A DNA stretch of 64,000 nucleotides, from contig CM060990.1 in the NCBI GenBank assembly GCA_030765065.1, forward strand, positions 216,543,290-216,607,289, in the 5' to 3' direction. Positions within the stretch are counted from its first letter, which is position 1, and each line of letters starts with the position of its first letter. The notes below the pieces were generated by a model that was not told where the DNA came from, ran no database searches, and saw only the letters and a list, made by a program, of their open reading frames with translations. Positions 10,873 to 22,519 of this stretch are shown one piece after another. The position numbers and the translations under genes are program-made. Source of the DNA: Deroplatys truncata (Eukaryota > Arthropoda > Insecta > Mantodea > Mantidae).

Positions 10873-12365
10873 TGAGGGTTGGGGCAAAAGTCATGGCAAC
10901 TATTTATTTTCTTGAAGATACCAGTCCAGTTGGAAAATGTGACATATACAGATGAAAGGACAAGGTGTTAGTTACATGTGTGGACAACGAATAGCACTGA
11001 AATATCGTAACACACTAATTTATTACGATAGTAATAGGGCAATATGGCCTTCACGGTGCAAAAGAATGACAACACAGTACACATACAGTTGACACGACAA
11101 ATCTGGGCCTAAAGACCCTCAAAGTAGTTCCCTGCTACTGTCACCACACGCTGCCAATGATGTGGGAGGCGCTGAATACCATCTGCCTCAGCATTTGCCG
11201 CACCATGTGTGAATCGGATCACCTGTTCACGCACAGCATTAGCAATGTCCTCTCGTGTTGCAAACTGCCTACCATGTAGTGGTTCCTTAATCTTTTGAAT
11301 GAGATCAAAGTCACAGGGCGAAATGTCGGGAGAGTACGGTGGGTGCTCCAATTCTTCCCATCCCCAACATCGCAATAGCTGCCCTACACACTCTGCTTTA
11401 TGTGGTTTTGCATTGTCGTGCAGGATTATTGCACTGTCCACAAGATCTGGACGTTTCTCCTGAATGCCACATCGTACCTGTTGCACCAGGAAGTCCCTGT
11501 AGTACTGTGCAGTCACTGTTCTGCCATGTGGAACAAAGTGGCAAACAATGACACCCCTGACGTTATATGCGACGATAACCATCAATTTGACTGGGGAAGG
11601 ATTCTGATGGAACTTCTGCCTCCTTGGTGATCTAGCATGTCGCCACTCTGCGGACTGACGTTTCATTTCTGGTTCATATGCCCTGGCCCAAAATTCATCG
11701 ATGGCGATTATTCATGACAAGAATTGATCGCCGACCTGTTGCCAGCGTGCAAGGTGGTCGGAGCATATTGCATAGCGCACCCACCTTTGAACTTCTGTCA
11801 GTGCATGCGGTACCCACCACGATGCGATTTTGCGTAGTTGCAGCTCATTACGCAATATCCTGTGGATGGTGCGTTTCTCGATGCCACTTGCCATCTCTAA
11901 CTCTAGTAGTGTCCATCATCTGTCTTCATCTAGGAGCTGCTCGATGACGGCATGTGCCACATCGGTCCGCACACTGACAGGTTGTCCCGAACGTTGCTCA
12001 TCGCTGGTTGACACATGTCCTTGCTGAAACTTTCCTACCCACTGTGCTACTGTACGGTATGGTAGGGCATTATTCCCAAGGGCTTCCACTAATTCTCTGT
12101 GACATTCCATCGCATTTCTCCCTCAGAGAACGGCTATTTTGATGTAAGCGCGCTGTTCAACACGGGTTACTTCCATCTTACACAACACTTACCAACTGAC
12201 TGATTTCACAACCCTCGCTTTTCTACTACCAGGTATCACAGAGCTATCTGTTGTTCTGCATACACACTATGCCTGCAGAACTTCCACATGACACATATAC
12301 GTTTGTAATCCATTCACATATCTACAAGTAAAAACTAGTTGCCATGACTTTTGCCCCAACCCTTG
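10873..12365 (-). mobile_element. mariner-2 (DD34D), near complete
   Basis: Inverted ends of about 28 bp match closely: GAGGGTTGGGGCAAAAGTCA at the left, and from the right AAGGGTTGGGGCAAAAGTCA. TA is present on both sides (10871-10872 and 12366-12367). The element is about 1.49 kb. GC content is visibly higher than in the surrounding LINE, and the transposase keeps one frame throughout, so this is among the youngest insertions in the window. Confidence 0.95.
11109..12176 (-). pseudogene. mariner-2 transposase, one frame with three TGA stops
   Basis: A single frame runs from ATG (12174-12176, MEVTRVEQRAYIK) to the natural stop after GDYFEGL-like VAGNYFEGL, about 355 codons, a normal mariner length. 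It carries an N-terminal helix-turn-helix region, AIDEFWARAYEPEMK (first Asp), SAIILHDNAKPH (second) and PPYSPDISPCDFDLI (third). The second and third Asp are separated by 34 residues, the mariner DD34D spacing. The only breaks are TGA at 12123-12125, 11916-11918 and 11712-11714, and each could come from CGA by C-to-T decay. No frameshift was seen. Confidence 0.9.
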
Positions 12366-12835
12366 TATATAAACTGATATTAGTTGTACATAAAAATAAA
12401 TATAACATTAATAGTGTAAACAGAAACAACAAATATGACTACAATACTAGAGGCTGAGATAACTTTCATAGAAATACTGTAAGGAACAAGTCTGCAGAAA
12501 AAGATCCTCTATTAAAAGGAATTTTTTTTATAATTTAATGCCCAATTATTTAAGGATATTACATGGAAATACATTTAAAAGTCAACTAAAAGTATCTATT
12601 AGAAAAATGCATATATACAATAGATGAGCTATAGTAATGTTGCATAACATAGAATTTAAATTATTTTATGTTACATTATTGATTTGTAATGTTGGTTTGT
12701 AATTTTGAATAATAAATGCAGAATAAATAATTTTGTATGATTATACTAATATGATGTAAGTTAGATTGTGACGATGCTTGAAACATATTGTATTTCTATA
12801 GGCAAATAAACTATTTATTTATTATTAATAACTCA
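12366..12835 (+). pseudogene. LINE-A ORF2 C-terminal region, part 2, and 3' tail
   Basis: After removal of mariner-2 the frame continues VVYALYKLILVV and reaches NRNNKYDYNTRG, matching the usual YNTR motif near the end of CR1/L2-type ORF2. A last conserved piece (KDPLLKGIFF and NYLRILHGNTFKSQLK) follows. The 3' tail from about 12650 is AT-rich and ends in AATAAACTATTTATTTATTA. Confidence 0.75.
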
Positions 12836-13998
12836 CTACTGGCAAGTGTCACAGGAAGCACCATGACGAGTGGTAATCGTTATTCATCACTGGCTTTGTG
12901 GTGGTTGTGCATTGTTGGGATTGTTGAGAGTTTAAACAAACAAAATATGTTTAATGTTTTTCAGTTTTGCAAAGATTCATGTGTTGTGTTCATATTCTTT
13001 GTATATTAGAATAAAGAGTGTCTATTTTTTTTATACTGCAAAGTTTATAAAGTGCAGAGAGTGAGGTGTCTCATGAAGGGGACAAATTTTGAAAATACGA
13101 TTCAGATGCTCAAAAAAACCAATATATAGTTGAATCATGAACAGTTATTGAACTCTCAAAAAGGTACTTTTGAAAAGTTACTTCAACCTAAATCTTGAAA
13201 AGCTAGGAATGAAAGTGAAGGATGCTTACGACAGTTTTAATAGTAACAACTTCTCATCTATGGTTTAGGAGACAAAGAAAAGGAGTATTGGATTGTGACC
13301 CACCCACTATCCCACATTCAGGTAGGCCTAGTAGTAGTAGTAGTGATATTGACATAGCCACAGATCCATATCCAGGTACTTGGCCTAATACATTAACGTC
13401 CCCCATCATTGACGAAATTGAGCAAAAAAGCCCTACTAAGTTATAAATTTTGATTATCTTTTAAATGGGAACAGAAGAAAATTTTTGGCTCATTTATACA
13501 TAAAAACTTTATTCAATATAGAAGAGATATCAGAAATGGCTCATGTGTTCAAAATATACTGACAAAGTTTTTGTTTTTGTTGTAAACCTTTTGGGTTTCC
13601 TTCAAAATTTAAGTGTGCATATAAAGTTTTTAACTTCTTAAATCTAAAAATAGATAACAGTGTAATGATGAATATTTTAATAGCAGTGTATCCTAAACAA
13701 TAACTGCTAACCTTATTTCATCTTGAATTTTAATAACATTTGAAGAAATCCCAATGATAAATGGTTTGTTTTTATTAACATTTACTAATTAGCCTACCTG
13801 TTAAGATTTCGTACCACATAAATAGGCTATAGGACTGCTAGTGGTGTTTTGATAAATCCATAATAGTAGGAGCCCTGTGGTGAATGTCTGTACATGGCCC
13901 TACATGAGCTAAGACAGCCCTGCTCTTCTTCCCTCTTGGCAGGTATGTTATAATTTTTCACACTGAAGTGTATGCAATACTGGCCGGTACACAATATA
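12836..13998 (+). other. No firm gene; possible short exon at 13269-13321
   Basis: Most of this stretch is AT-rich with no recognisable product. One block stands out: a branch-like AGTAAC, a pyrimidine-rich run and TTTAG precede 13269, and TTCAG|GTAGGC closes at 13321. The enclosed 53 bases are open in one frame (DKEKEYWIVTHPLSHIQ) and end in phase 0. On its own this is weak evidence. Confidence 0.3.
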
Positions 13999-15378
13999 CC
14001 AGGTGCGGCATGAGTCAGTTAACCGCTGTACATTTTCTATCCATGGTCAAATTTTAGCTAATCAGCTAAGTAATATCCCCCACATTGAAAAATTGTGAAA
14101 CCTGTGTGCAGTGAAATTTGTTTAAAGAGTGATGGCAGAACTGGTTTGTTATTAATTAACAAGTGCCAATCTGAGCCTGGCACCATTTGTGCATTCATTG
14201 TAAGAATGAAAAGTGTACATTATGAATAGAAAATTGTCTACAGAACAGTGCATGTTTGCTTTAAAGATGTGGTGGAAATTTGATAGAAATTATGAAGATG
14301 TAAGACTATCTTTCGTTAAAAAGTTCCCACATACACAGCCACCGTACAGGCAAGCTATCTACAAATTAAATCAAAGGTTCAAGGTGACAGGTTCTGTGGT
14401 TGACTTGCCACACAGTGGCTGCCCAAAATTAATAACTACTGAAGAAAATCTGCAGCTCATTGCACAGGCATTCATTCAATTGCCCAAGAAATCTGCAAGA
14501 AAAGCTTCTAAGGAACTACAATTTACTGACAGAAATTTAAGGAGAATGTTAAAAACATTACATCTTAAGCCTTATAAGCCTACATTACTAACATGCCCTA
14601 AATGAGGATGATCCTGATCGAAGACGTGAGTTCTGTGAGTGGTATGTGATCCGCAGTGAAAATGATGCAACTTTTACAAAACAATCATGTGGTCTAATGA
14701 AGCAAGTTTCAAGCTAAATGGAAGAGTTAACAAACACAATTGTGTGTATTGGTCTTCTGAAAATCACGATTTGTTATTGAGGAGGAGTTAAATGTTCCTG
14801 GAGTTATGGTTTGTCCTGGTATATGCAGCAAAGGAGTGATAGGCCCTTATTTTTGCAATGGGACCATGACTGTAGAAAGGTATATTGAAATGTTAAAATA
14901 AGTTTGTTATGGAATTAGATGTTACCCCTGTACTTGAAGCTGTACGAATCAGCCTCATTTGGCAGCAAGAAGGTGCTCCACTGCACTATGGATTACACAT
15001 CCATGCATTTTTGGATGACAATTTTCAAGAGTGTATAGGAAGGCAGGGTAAAATCGGTTGGCCTCCAAGATCATCGGACCTCGCACTGTGTGATTTTTCA
15101 ATGAGGGGGATACTGAAAGACAATGTTTTCGCTACAAAACCATTAAACCTACAGCATTTAAGGGATTTGATTGAACAAGAATTTGAAAACATTTTTGGTA
15201 ATGATGGGGATTTGTATGACAAGATATGTAAATCAGTGTTTAAACGATATGTTAAATGTCTAGATAACAATGGAGGACACTTTGAACAATTTCAGTAGGA
15301 TAAATTACTTTGTATAAACTATTAAAGCTACAAAACACTGTACTGCATTTTCGGCTGACTGACTTATGTCACACCCTA
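13999..15378 (+). mobile_element. Tc-like-1, DDE_3 transposon
   Basis: Imperfect inverted ends are visible: AGGTGCGGCATGAGTCAGT at the left and, from the right, AGGGTGTGACATAAGTCAGT. TA precedes the left end. Length is about 1.4 kb. It holds one degenerate transposase on the plus strand. Confidence 0.8.
14213..15298 (+). pseudogene. Tc-like-1 transposase, degenerate
   Basis: The N-terminal 130 residues form a DUF4817-like helix-turn-helix region (LSTEQCMFALKMWWKF and QAIYKLNQRFKVTGSVVD). After a frameshift near 14605, MWSNEASFKLNG marks the first catalytic block (Asp changed to Asn), and GVMV.PGICSKGVIGPYF and GTMTVERYIEML follow. The last part has a broken second block (WQQEGAPLHYG, Asp changed to Glu) and KIGWPPRSSDLALCDFSMRG (third). 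At least two frameshifts and two altered catalytic residues show the copy is dead. Confidence 0.85.
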
Positions 15379-15469
15379 TATAATAAATCACCTTCCAGGT
15401 AAAAGAGTTTATTTTACCATATGCTCTGATAGCTAGGCAGCAATTTATGCTCCTACAGCATTAAAAACG

Positions 15470-15740
15470 TAATTGAAGATGGTTTGTCTATGTCAAAGGA
15501 CATTAATAAACCTCTGTGACTGGCCATTTGGGCATAAAGGGGAATGAACTTGCAGATAAATTAGCAGAAAAGGGCATAACAGCCACTTTTTTGTGAAACC
15601 AGAACTCTATATTGGAGCATCCCTACAAGCAGTCAGGTTGACACTTGCACGGTAACACACCAGCAGCATATGGAGCTGTTGTGTAGTTGAAACATGTTAG
15701 GCAAGCTCATAAGCTTATTAAAAAACCCAACTCCATATAT
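15470..15740 (+). pseudogene. LINE RNase H fragment
   Basis: About 90 codons include VTGHLGIKGNELADKLAEKG, the classical (V/P)GH.GI.GNE.AD.LA..G pattern of the RNase H domain at the end of ORF2 in I/R1/jockey-type LINEs. Stops flank it on both sides. It lies just downstream of Tc-like-1, and no matching polymerase piece is visible upstream. Confidence 0.8.
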
Positions 15741-16140
15741 AAATAGGCTGTGATATCCCACGATAATCGATGGTATCGAAGTATGTCTAATACTTTAGAT
15801 AAAACTTTGATACTTTTAAATTTTACATTATTGAAAGTTGTTGCATTTAACTTTATGCTAGATATAGAATGAAAGGAGTTGAGACTTTACACTATTTCCC
15901 CACATGTGTCCCCAAAGAGTTACTGGTCTATAGTTCTTGATAGACCTTGAGACTGCATTTCCTGTGGGTGAATGAATGCAACATTCCATAGACACTTGTA
16001 TCTAAATGAAAACATCAAAACAATGGGAGAAGGAGTAGAGGTACTCATATAATATGCAGCATTAACTGAGTTGTGAATGAAGCTGTTTTAGCTATTACAC
16101 TAAAGGAATAGCCTAGCTTGGTGACTCACTTTCAGCCATT

Positions 16141-16368
16141 CCTTCGGAACAGAAGTAAAGCCGGTGGTCCTGTGTCGTAGATTTATGGCACATAAAAGAA
16201 CCCCCAGCCTGGCCTCTGAGCAAACTTTCCAGTCTTTCATGCCCAATGTAGAATGGAACACTAAGGATCATGGTAGTTAAACAGTGTCCATAAATATAAC
16301 TCAATTTAATTTTTTTACTCTCAGCCGTCCATAAATAAAACTGAGTTTAATTTTTTTACTCTCAGCCA
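16141..16368 (+). repeat. SINE-1 copy D, 5'-truncated, tail duplicated
   Basis: The body of the SINE starts at CCTTCGGAACAGAAGTAAAG and runs to the TTTAATTTTTTT tail. Flanks ACTTTCAGCCATT (16128-16140) and ACTCTCAGCCATT (16358-16370) look like the target duplication with one mismatch. The last 41 bp (16287-16327) occur again at 16328-16368. Confidence 0.85.
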
Positions 16369-16370
16369 TT

Positions 16371-17445
16371 ACATTTACCTATTCCAGTGACCAACATGTG
16401 TGAATCCAGTAGAAACAAGCAAACACTGGCTGAAGATGTGAGATAATACAGCGCATGAAAATATTTGTTTTTTTCCTTCCATTTTAATAGTTTTTGTTTA
16501 CAGAAGTCAAACCTTTGTGTTAAACATGTGTATGCTGATTATGAGGGTGGATAGTAGAGAGGCTTAATCCACAAACTTACTATGTTTCCAAGTGTTATAT
16601 GCCTAATTACTTATTACCAAATGAGAAAACACATATGTGAATAGTGGTAGAATGATATAACACATACAGTATTTTTAGTTATTTGAGTTTCATGTGAAAT
16701 ATGCATTAGTTTATATTTTCAAGATTGCAGAATAAAGAAGAATTGCTAGTATTTGTTTTTTTATGGATAGAAAATTCTTTAAAAGAAAGTTTTCAGCACA
16801 AAATACAGTTAGAAAAAAAGAAAATAAGAATAATTATACCCATAAAACTACTAATAACATAATTTAGTGAACAAGCTAGTGCCTTTACAGCTTTTTATAA
16901 TGCAACTGGAGTATCAGTGTTCAAAAATCTGTGTCAGTATTGAGAAGTAGTTGTATCGTCCTATCACTATCTGGGATACTTATTTTTGAACTTAGAGAAT
17001 ATTAAGAAAGCCAAGATCAAGGACATAGTATCCTTCATAGGAAATATGCACCAGGAGTAGTATAGGAATATGGGCACAGTGGGCTTTCTTGGCCTACATG
17101 CAGGGCTTGGTCCATGTTTCCATCCATCCAAGTTCCTTAAAACACATTGGCAGAAACAAATGAATGTAGAATTATAACATCATTCAGTAGGTAATGTTTT
17201 AACACTTAACATAGCTGGAGGTTTTCTGGCTGCTTTAGCCATCTGTTGGAGCTGGGTGTACCAATCCACCATTATTCACCCTATTATGTTTCACCACTTC
17301 CACTGATTATAATTCATGATGCATTTCTTTCATAAATTACTCTATTTTGGCTCTAACATTCATTAGGAATCAAAATGTAATTCTGTCATATCTTTCAGTT
17401 GTAATGTTTTTACACTGACCAACAACACTCCAGGTAAAAGAGAGT
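16371..17445. other. Stretch without a gene
   Basis: AT-rich sequence with no recognisable protein or repeat. A 35-base open block at 17399-17433 between TTTCAG and CAG|GTAAAA could be a micro-exon, but it is too short to support. Confidence 0.5.
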
Positions 17446-18031
17446 GCAGGAAGGTACCAGATGATGATCTATTGTGATAGAGAGCTCATAAGAAATCTTT
17501 GTATGTTGAAACTTAACTTTTGAGATTTTGTTGGTTGTATTGTCATATTTAAAAACATCTCTTCAATTTTCTCTGAAGTTAAAGTGTCCAAAATGATCAC
17601 TGGCTGTATAAATGAAATTTCTATCCTGCACTTATGTGGAACTGTGATAATTAAATTTTCTTGTAATTATTAACAATATCTTTTTATCAGAGACATTTTC
17701 CCATAAAATTAGACCAAATCTGAAGACACTTTAAAAGAAAGGTAATATGAGGCCTCTGGGAAACTTCATTTCCAACTCATAGGCCCAAAAGTTAAACATC
17801 AACCTAATTTTCAGTCTCAACATTTTTTGAGAAGAAAGTCAGCACTTGTATCTTCTCGTCATTGATAAAAACATCCATGTATTTGAAACTATTCTGGCAC
17901 TGTTATGATGTGTGTTCTACTGTTGAGGCCTGTTTGCTTATTCAATTATTTACATTTAGAATGGTTGTATCATCTCTATATAACTATTTCAAAGAGGACC
18001 TACAGTTTGTGCGACACCATGAATGATTATA

Positions 18032-20539
18032 ATTAAAGACGAGAATTCCATGCACTATAAAATCCCAAAATATGCATGCATTCATGCACTATCAAACTAC
18101 AATATATGCACAATCAAGTGAAAAATACATTAAAATATGCACTTTCATTTTTGCTCCCAATTCATTAATTCACTTCCCTTTTTGCACAATTAACAACTAA
18201 CAACATTTCTAAATCTTTTTCTGTGAGGTTCCTGTGCTTATCAGTCAAAATATTTTTGTAGGCAGAAAATGACCTCTCTACATTCACAACAGGTTATAGG
18301 CACAAATTAGAATGAACATATTTGCTACAGTGTCATGACAAGTTCTTCATTCATGCTTTAACCACAAAATACCTTCTTCACTGAACAAAAGAACCTGTAG
18401 TCTGGGTTCCTGTTTATGGCACTGTCCAATTTGTTCTTTGCATCTCCCACTTTCCCTTTGGCATGGCTGAGGAATCTATGGAATTCCTCAACAATTGACA
18501 TTGAGTCTACCAGTGGCAGACACGTCGCTTCTAATTTTATTCTCATAGAGGGCAATTTAGAGAAGTTTGTCTTAATGTAAATTAAATCCTGCTGCACATT
18601 TTTGCATTCAAATGCTGCTTGTGCATCTCTGATACATATGACTTTCTCATCTGCTGAGAACTGTTTACTACCCAAACTGAAAGAAGTATTTACTTTAGAA
18701 TTAAATATTGAAGTATTAATTTTATTGCAATTAACTACATATCAATATTATTTCATACCGATTTAATGGAATCAAAATTGTCAGAGTAAAACATTGCAGC
18801 TTCCAACCAAGTACCCCATCTAGTAGGATGGGCTGAGGGAGTAACGGTAATTCAGGTAGACTTGTAAGCAGCTACATGTGCAGGAGCTTTTGAAAACACC
18901 TGTATAAAACAAAGTATCAAAATGACTAATTTATTTTTACGGCTTTGGGACCATTAAAACTGATATAAACCTAAATTTTACACATACCTTTTTATATCAA
19001 AAACTTATGCAATCCATCATCAAAGAAACTAGCAATTGTGAAGTTATTTGCTTTTTGCAGGACTTTACAGCATACTAGATGGAATTGACCTCAGTTAATT
19101 TTCCTACAATTAGTTTAGCAACATAGTGCCCCATAGGATCAGTTGTTTCATCTACAGATGTCCATACATTTGAAGTTCCCAAGTCCTCATGAATTTTATC
19201 CAATACCTGGTTAGCAAAACAAGTATTTTTATGTATGTGAAAACAGTGTTCATTTATTTTTACACAAAATTAAATTTATTGTGGCAAATACATTACATAG
19301 GCCTATTCTGATTATAAGATTTTGGAACAAATTTTCCTCAAGATGTCGAGAGATCAGAGACATCTTTTGATGTATACTTCTCCAAAAAAAACCCTTATGA
19401 GTTCTGTCTCTGATTTTCTCAAGTTGTATATTTGCTCCTACAAAAGCGTCGCACAAATCCATGTAAAAATTACTTTGCAGTGCCTTAGGTGCAGGAACAG
19501 TTATAAATGACTGGATTTGGTGTGTGGCAGATTCTTTTGATTTTAGCATTCTTGCAATTTGTGACACAGATGTGACATGCTGTTCGACTTGAAACTTTTT
19601 AGTACATTTTATCTGAAATTATAAAAGATCTTCTGGTTATATGGATATGATATTTAAAAAACCTGACATTCTTATTTAATTAAATGTTTAAAATAAATTT
19701 TGTAATGTTTTACAAAGAACAAGTGCCTTAGCAAATTTGTGGGAAAAAAAATAGCTTACCTCTTTACTACAACAATCACAGAATACAACATCCCCATCTG
19801 ATCTAATAAAATCCTTTCCTTTTACCCACTGTGCAAGGAGTACACTTCTGGAACTTTTAATTGGAGGCATATCAGAAGCACATTAACACACACAAACAGA
19901 ATAACACAGACATTGACCACCTACGAGATTCACACATGCACACTGCAAAGACAGTTTAGCGAATGATTTCAGTTTTAGAAGAATCAAAGTTGCTAGTAAG
20001 GTTTGTTCAAATTCCACAAGACTGCTCTGCAGCTGTGTCTTTGTTGTGCCAGCCAAGGTACCTGACTTAGAAGGCTAAATTTCCATTGTTGTGAAATCAA
20101 AGGCTTGCCAGTGATTGTTGAGGATAAGTAAATCTGTTTATGACAGGCGGTCTGCAGAGGGCTGCCGGTAAAATTCTGGGAAAGTCATCCTATTGTGAGA
20201 ATCTTAAATTTCTATTTCTGTTATTTTCTCGCCCCCGTTTTCTTTCTTCAGTCCTGATTCCTGAAGCAAAAATAAGGATCATAAAATTGAAAAACTGAGG
20301 TGTCTACTCAAAACCATTTAAACTAAAAATAATGCATATTATATGCATAATTAAGCAAAAAATGTCTTATATATGCATTATGCATGTTTTTATCCCCAAA
20401 AGGTCAAAATATGCAAATATGCGTGGAAAAAGTACACATATTTGGAATCAGAAAGTAATGAAGTGAATAAGTATTGAGTTTAAGCTATGTCCAATGATCC
20501 TATAAAAATGTGCATTTGCATGGAATTCTCATCTTTAAT
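18032..20539 (-). mobile_element. hAT-2 DNA transposon with introns
   Basis: The ends are inverted repeats: TTAAAGACGAGAATTCCATG at the left and, from the right, TTAAAGATGAGAATTCCATG. Subterminal DNA on both sides is full of ATATGCA/TGCATAT words. The transposase is on the minus strand. An exact 8-bp target duplication could not be recognised. It is inserted in LINE-C. Confidence 0.85.
18358..19870 (-). pseudogene. hAT-2 transposase, CGGBP1-like, intron-bearing
   Basis: Exon 1 starts MPPIKSSRSVLLAQWVKG and reaches the zinc-binding VVFCDCCSKE, then a donor (GAG|GTAAGC). After about 145 bp an acceptor (TTTATAATTTCAG|ATA) opens KFQVEQHVTSVSQIARMLK, which supplies the His ligands of the BED-like finger. 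The CGGBP1-like stretch follows (FYMDLCDAFVGANIQLEKIR). Near 19140-19210, SNVWTSVDETTDPMGHYVAK holds the catalytic VDETTD block. The part at 18358-18675 (MGSKQFSADEKVICIRDAQ) belongs to the later helical region; no hAT dimerisation block was seen beyond it. Stops near 19090 and elsewhere suggest an inactive copy. Confidence 0.75.
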
Positions 20540-20800
20540 CATATGAATAATAAAGGACTTAAATGCATCTTATTGGTACTGGGATCTCACCCCTACCACC
20601 AAAACTATTTGTATTCTTCCCTCTAAGTAAGACCTTATAGGTTCCTTTTCATTTCCCACTGTCCTGACAGTAACATTTTCTGGTTTATACAGTCAAATTC
20701 CTTTCTTAAACCACACTGGGTGAAATTATCACAGATTTGATAAGCTTGGTAAACAGTTCCTAACAGGTACTCCACTTAAATGTGTGGAAATTAAATTGCT

Positions 20801-21933
20801 GATTTTCAAGTAGATTATTGATCTCATAATAGTTGTACATCTGATCATGTGGTAATTATTCAAAGATTTTAATGAAAATTGGTACTGAAAAAAGCAGAGA
20901 GTAACTACTCGGTCTATCTTGGTCGTACTTTTGAACCACTGCTGTAAAATACTTGAATTAACATGTTAATTAGTACATACATTTAATCGCAAGTTTCAGT
21001 TATTCAATAAACAGTTTCTTTTTTGTTTGTTCAAACACATTTTCATGGTGCTAAAACCAAATTATGAATTTTCTGTCTCCTGATTTATAAACTTAATGAA
21101 ATTGTGAAGCCTTTGATGGAATTAGTCCTCACAGAGGCAGTATTTAGGTGCTTGCTTCAGTAACAGCCCTAACAATGGGGGAGGGGAAGACAGACAATTA
21201 ATAGGTATGCTTCATTTTATGTATTGGAATCACTTTTATAACCTTCAATATATTTGGAGATCATGTTGAATACACAGGTTAATGCAATTTGCCAGTGCTA
21301 TAACAATGTGTATTCAGTGATTTTCTTTATCAGATTTGAGAAACTTCATAATAATCTGTATGCTTGCAAGTTTTAGGTTGTATGTTACAATTAATAAGTG
21401 GTTTAGGACACTTCCAACAGTATGAAATGTGCCTCACTGATATATTTAACTGTCCCAAACTGTGCAGCACTTCATCAACTGATGCTGGTACATTAGATGT
21501 AATACTAGATGCTGATTCTCTGAAGAAGCATATTACAATCATTGGGGTGCAAATCACCACAGCTATTATTTTTGATAACCTAATTTAGCCCCAGAATCAA
21601 ATTTACTATTGACCATGTAGCTCAATGTGTTATCAGCCTGATTTATAAAATCATTTGCTTCTTGCCTCTCCATTTTTAAGGCGTTTCTCTAAGAACCTTA
21701 ATGCTCTAAACAACTTTATCACTAGACAGCTTTCGTTTGGTGTGGCTAGCATTTTTTTCTTGACCAGAGATCAGAACTGTACCTTTTCTTTTTATTTTAA
21801 TAGGTTTTGAATTGCTAGCCAACTTTAGAATTTCTTTTGAGCTATTTAACAGGAAAGCATACGTCTAACACTTTAAAGGTAGTACTAACAGAGTAGCATT
21901 TATGCTTATGATATCACTCCAGGCAATACCTTG
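20801..21933. other. Stretch without a firm gene
   Basis: AT-rich sequence. Frames open on both strands around 21330-21590 but match nothing I recognise and lack splice or start context. Confidence 0.4.
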
Positions 21934-22519
21934 CAGTGTAGCAGTGAAGGGGAGTTTAGGGTTTAAAATCCCCTATAGTTATATAAAAAAAATTAAAAAC
22001 TAAAAAGTATATCAAATAAAGTGTGTACAAACCTGATCTAACGTATCGCCTGAAATTCCATTTCACATTTTAATAAAGAAAGACCTTCATCACATTGAAC
22101 TTGGCAGTGACTGATTTCTTCTTTCTTTAACGACAACCCTTGCCTTGAAGTGGCATATTGGAGAGAATGACTACGTTTGCTTAAAGATCAATTTCAGTTA
22201 TTGAGGTCACTCCCACCCAAATATTTTTTTTTGTATCTGTGACTATGAAGGCCTCCTATCACAATAATGGGTCAGTTGTGTATCACATGGAATATTGAAA
22301 CTTTTTACTGCTATTATCAAAGCTGTCAACAATGGAGATGTTGATAATTGTAGTAATATTGTTGTACTTTTCATGTTACAATAGATAGAAAGAGAAGGCC
22401 TTCTAATAATCTCATTATAAGCGGGTAATGTTTAAGAATATTTCTACACAAAGTATCCTTAATTCTCTACAGATTTGATCAGAATTTGAAATTAGTCAAA
22501 AAATGTTGAAGCTCTTATA

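Larger units (their letters stand above)
3060..12835 (+). mobile_element. LINE-A, CR1/L2/jockey-like non-LTR retrotransposon, broken by four insertions
   Basis: The pieces, in order, are a coiled-coil ORF1 start (3096-3434), an SGNH-hydrolase-like ORF1 end (about 7830-8552), an endonuclease (about 8570-9200), the beginning of the reverse transcriptase (about 9850-10015), the C-terminal end of ORF2 (10625-10870, continuing 12366-12560) and a tail rich in AATAAA-like repeats near 12800. The gaps are filled by a hAT (3435-6515), a mariner (6546-7821), a SINE tail (about 10032) and a mariner (10873-12365). The reading frame continues across the last mariner when the element and one TA are ignored. 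The middle of the reverse transcriptase, including the YADD block, is missing between about 10015 and 10620. Confidence 0.85.
17450..20800 (-). pseudogene. LINE-C reverse transcriptase remnant, split by hAT-2
   Basis: Right of the hAT (20545-20800), the minus strand reads LLGTVYQAYQI and KEFDCINQKMLLSG, the palm block in which FD.(V/I)N is conserved. Left of it (17450-18031), GDDTTILNVNN matches the (Y/F)ADDTT catalytic turn, and VKLLGL and HITFLLKCL follow, as in the region after the catalytic site. Order and strand agree across the insertion. The frame is badly broken and roughly half of the polymerase is lost or unreadable. Confidence 0.65.

Noticed and set aside
11339..12027. Several plus-strand frames of 65-89 residues across 11339-12027
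   Set aside because: They are shadows of the GC-richer mariner-2 transposase on the opposite strand.
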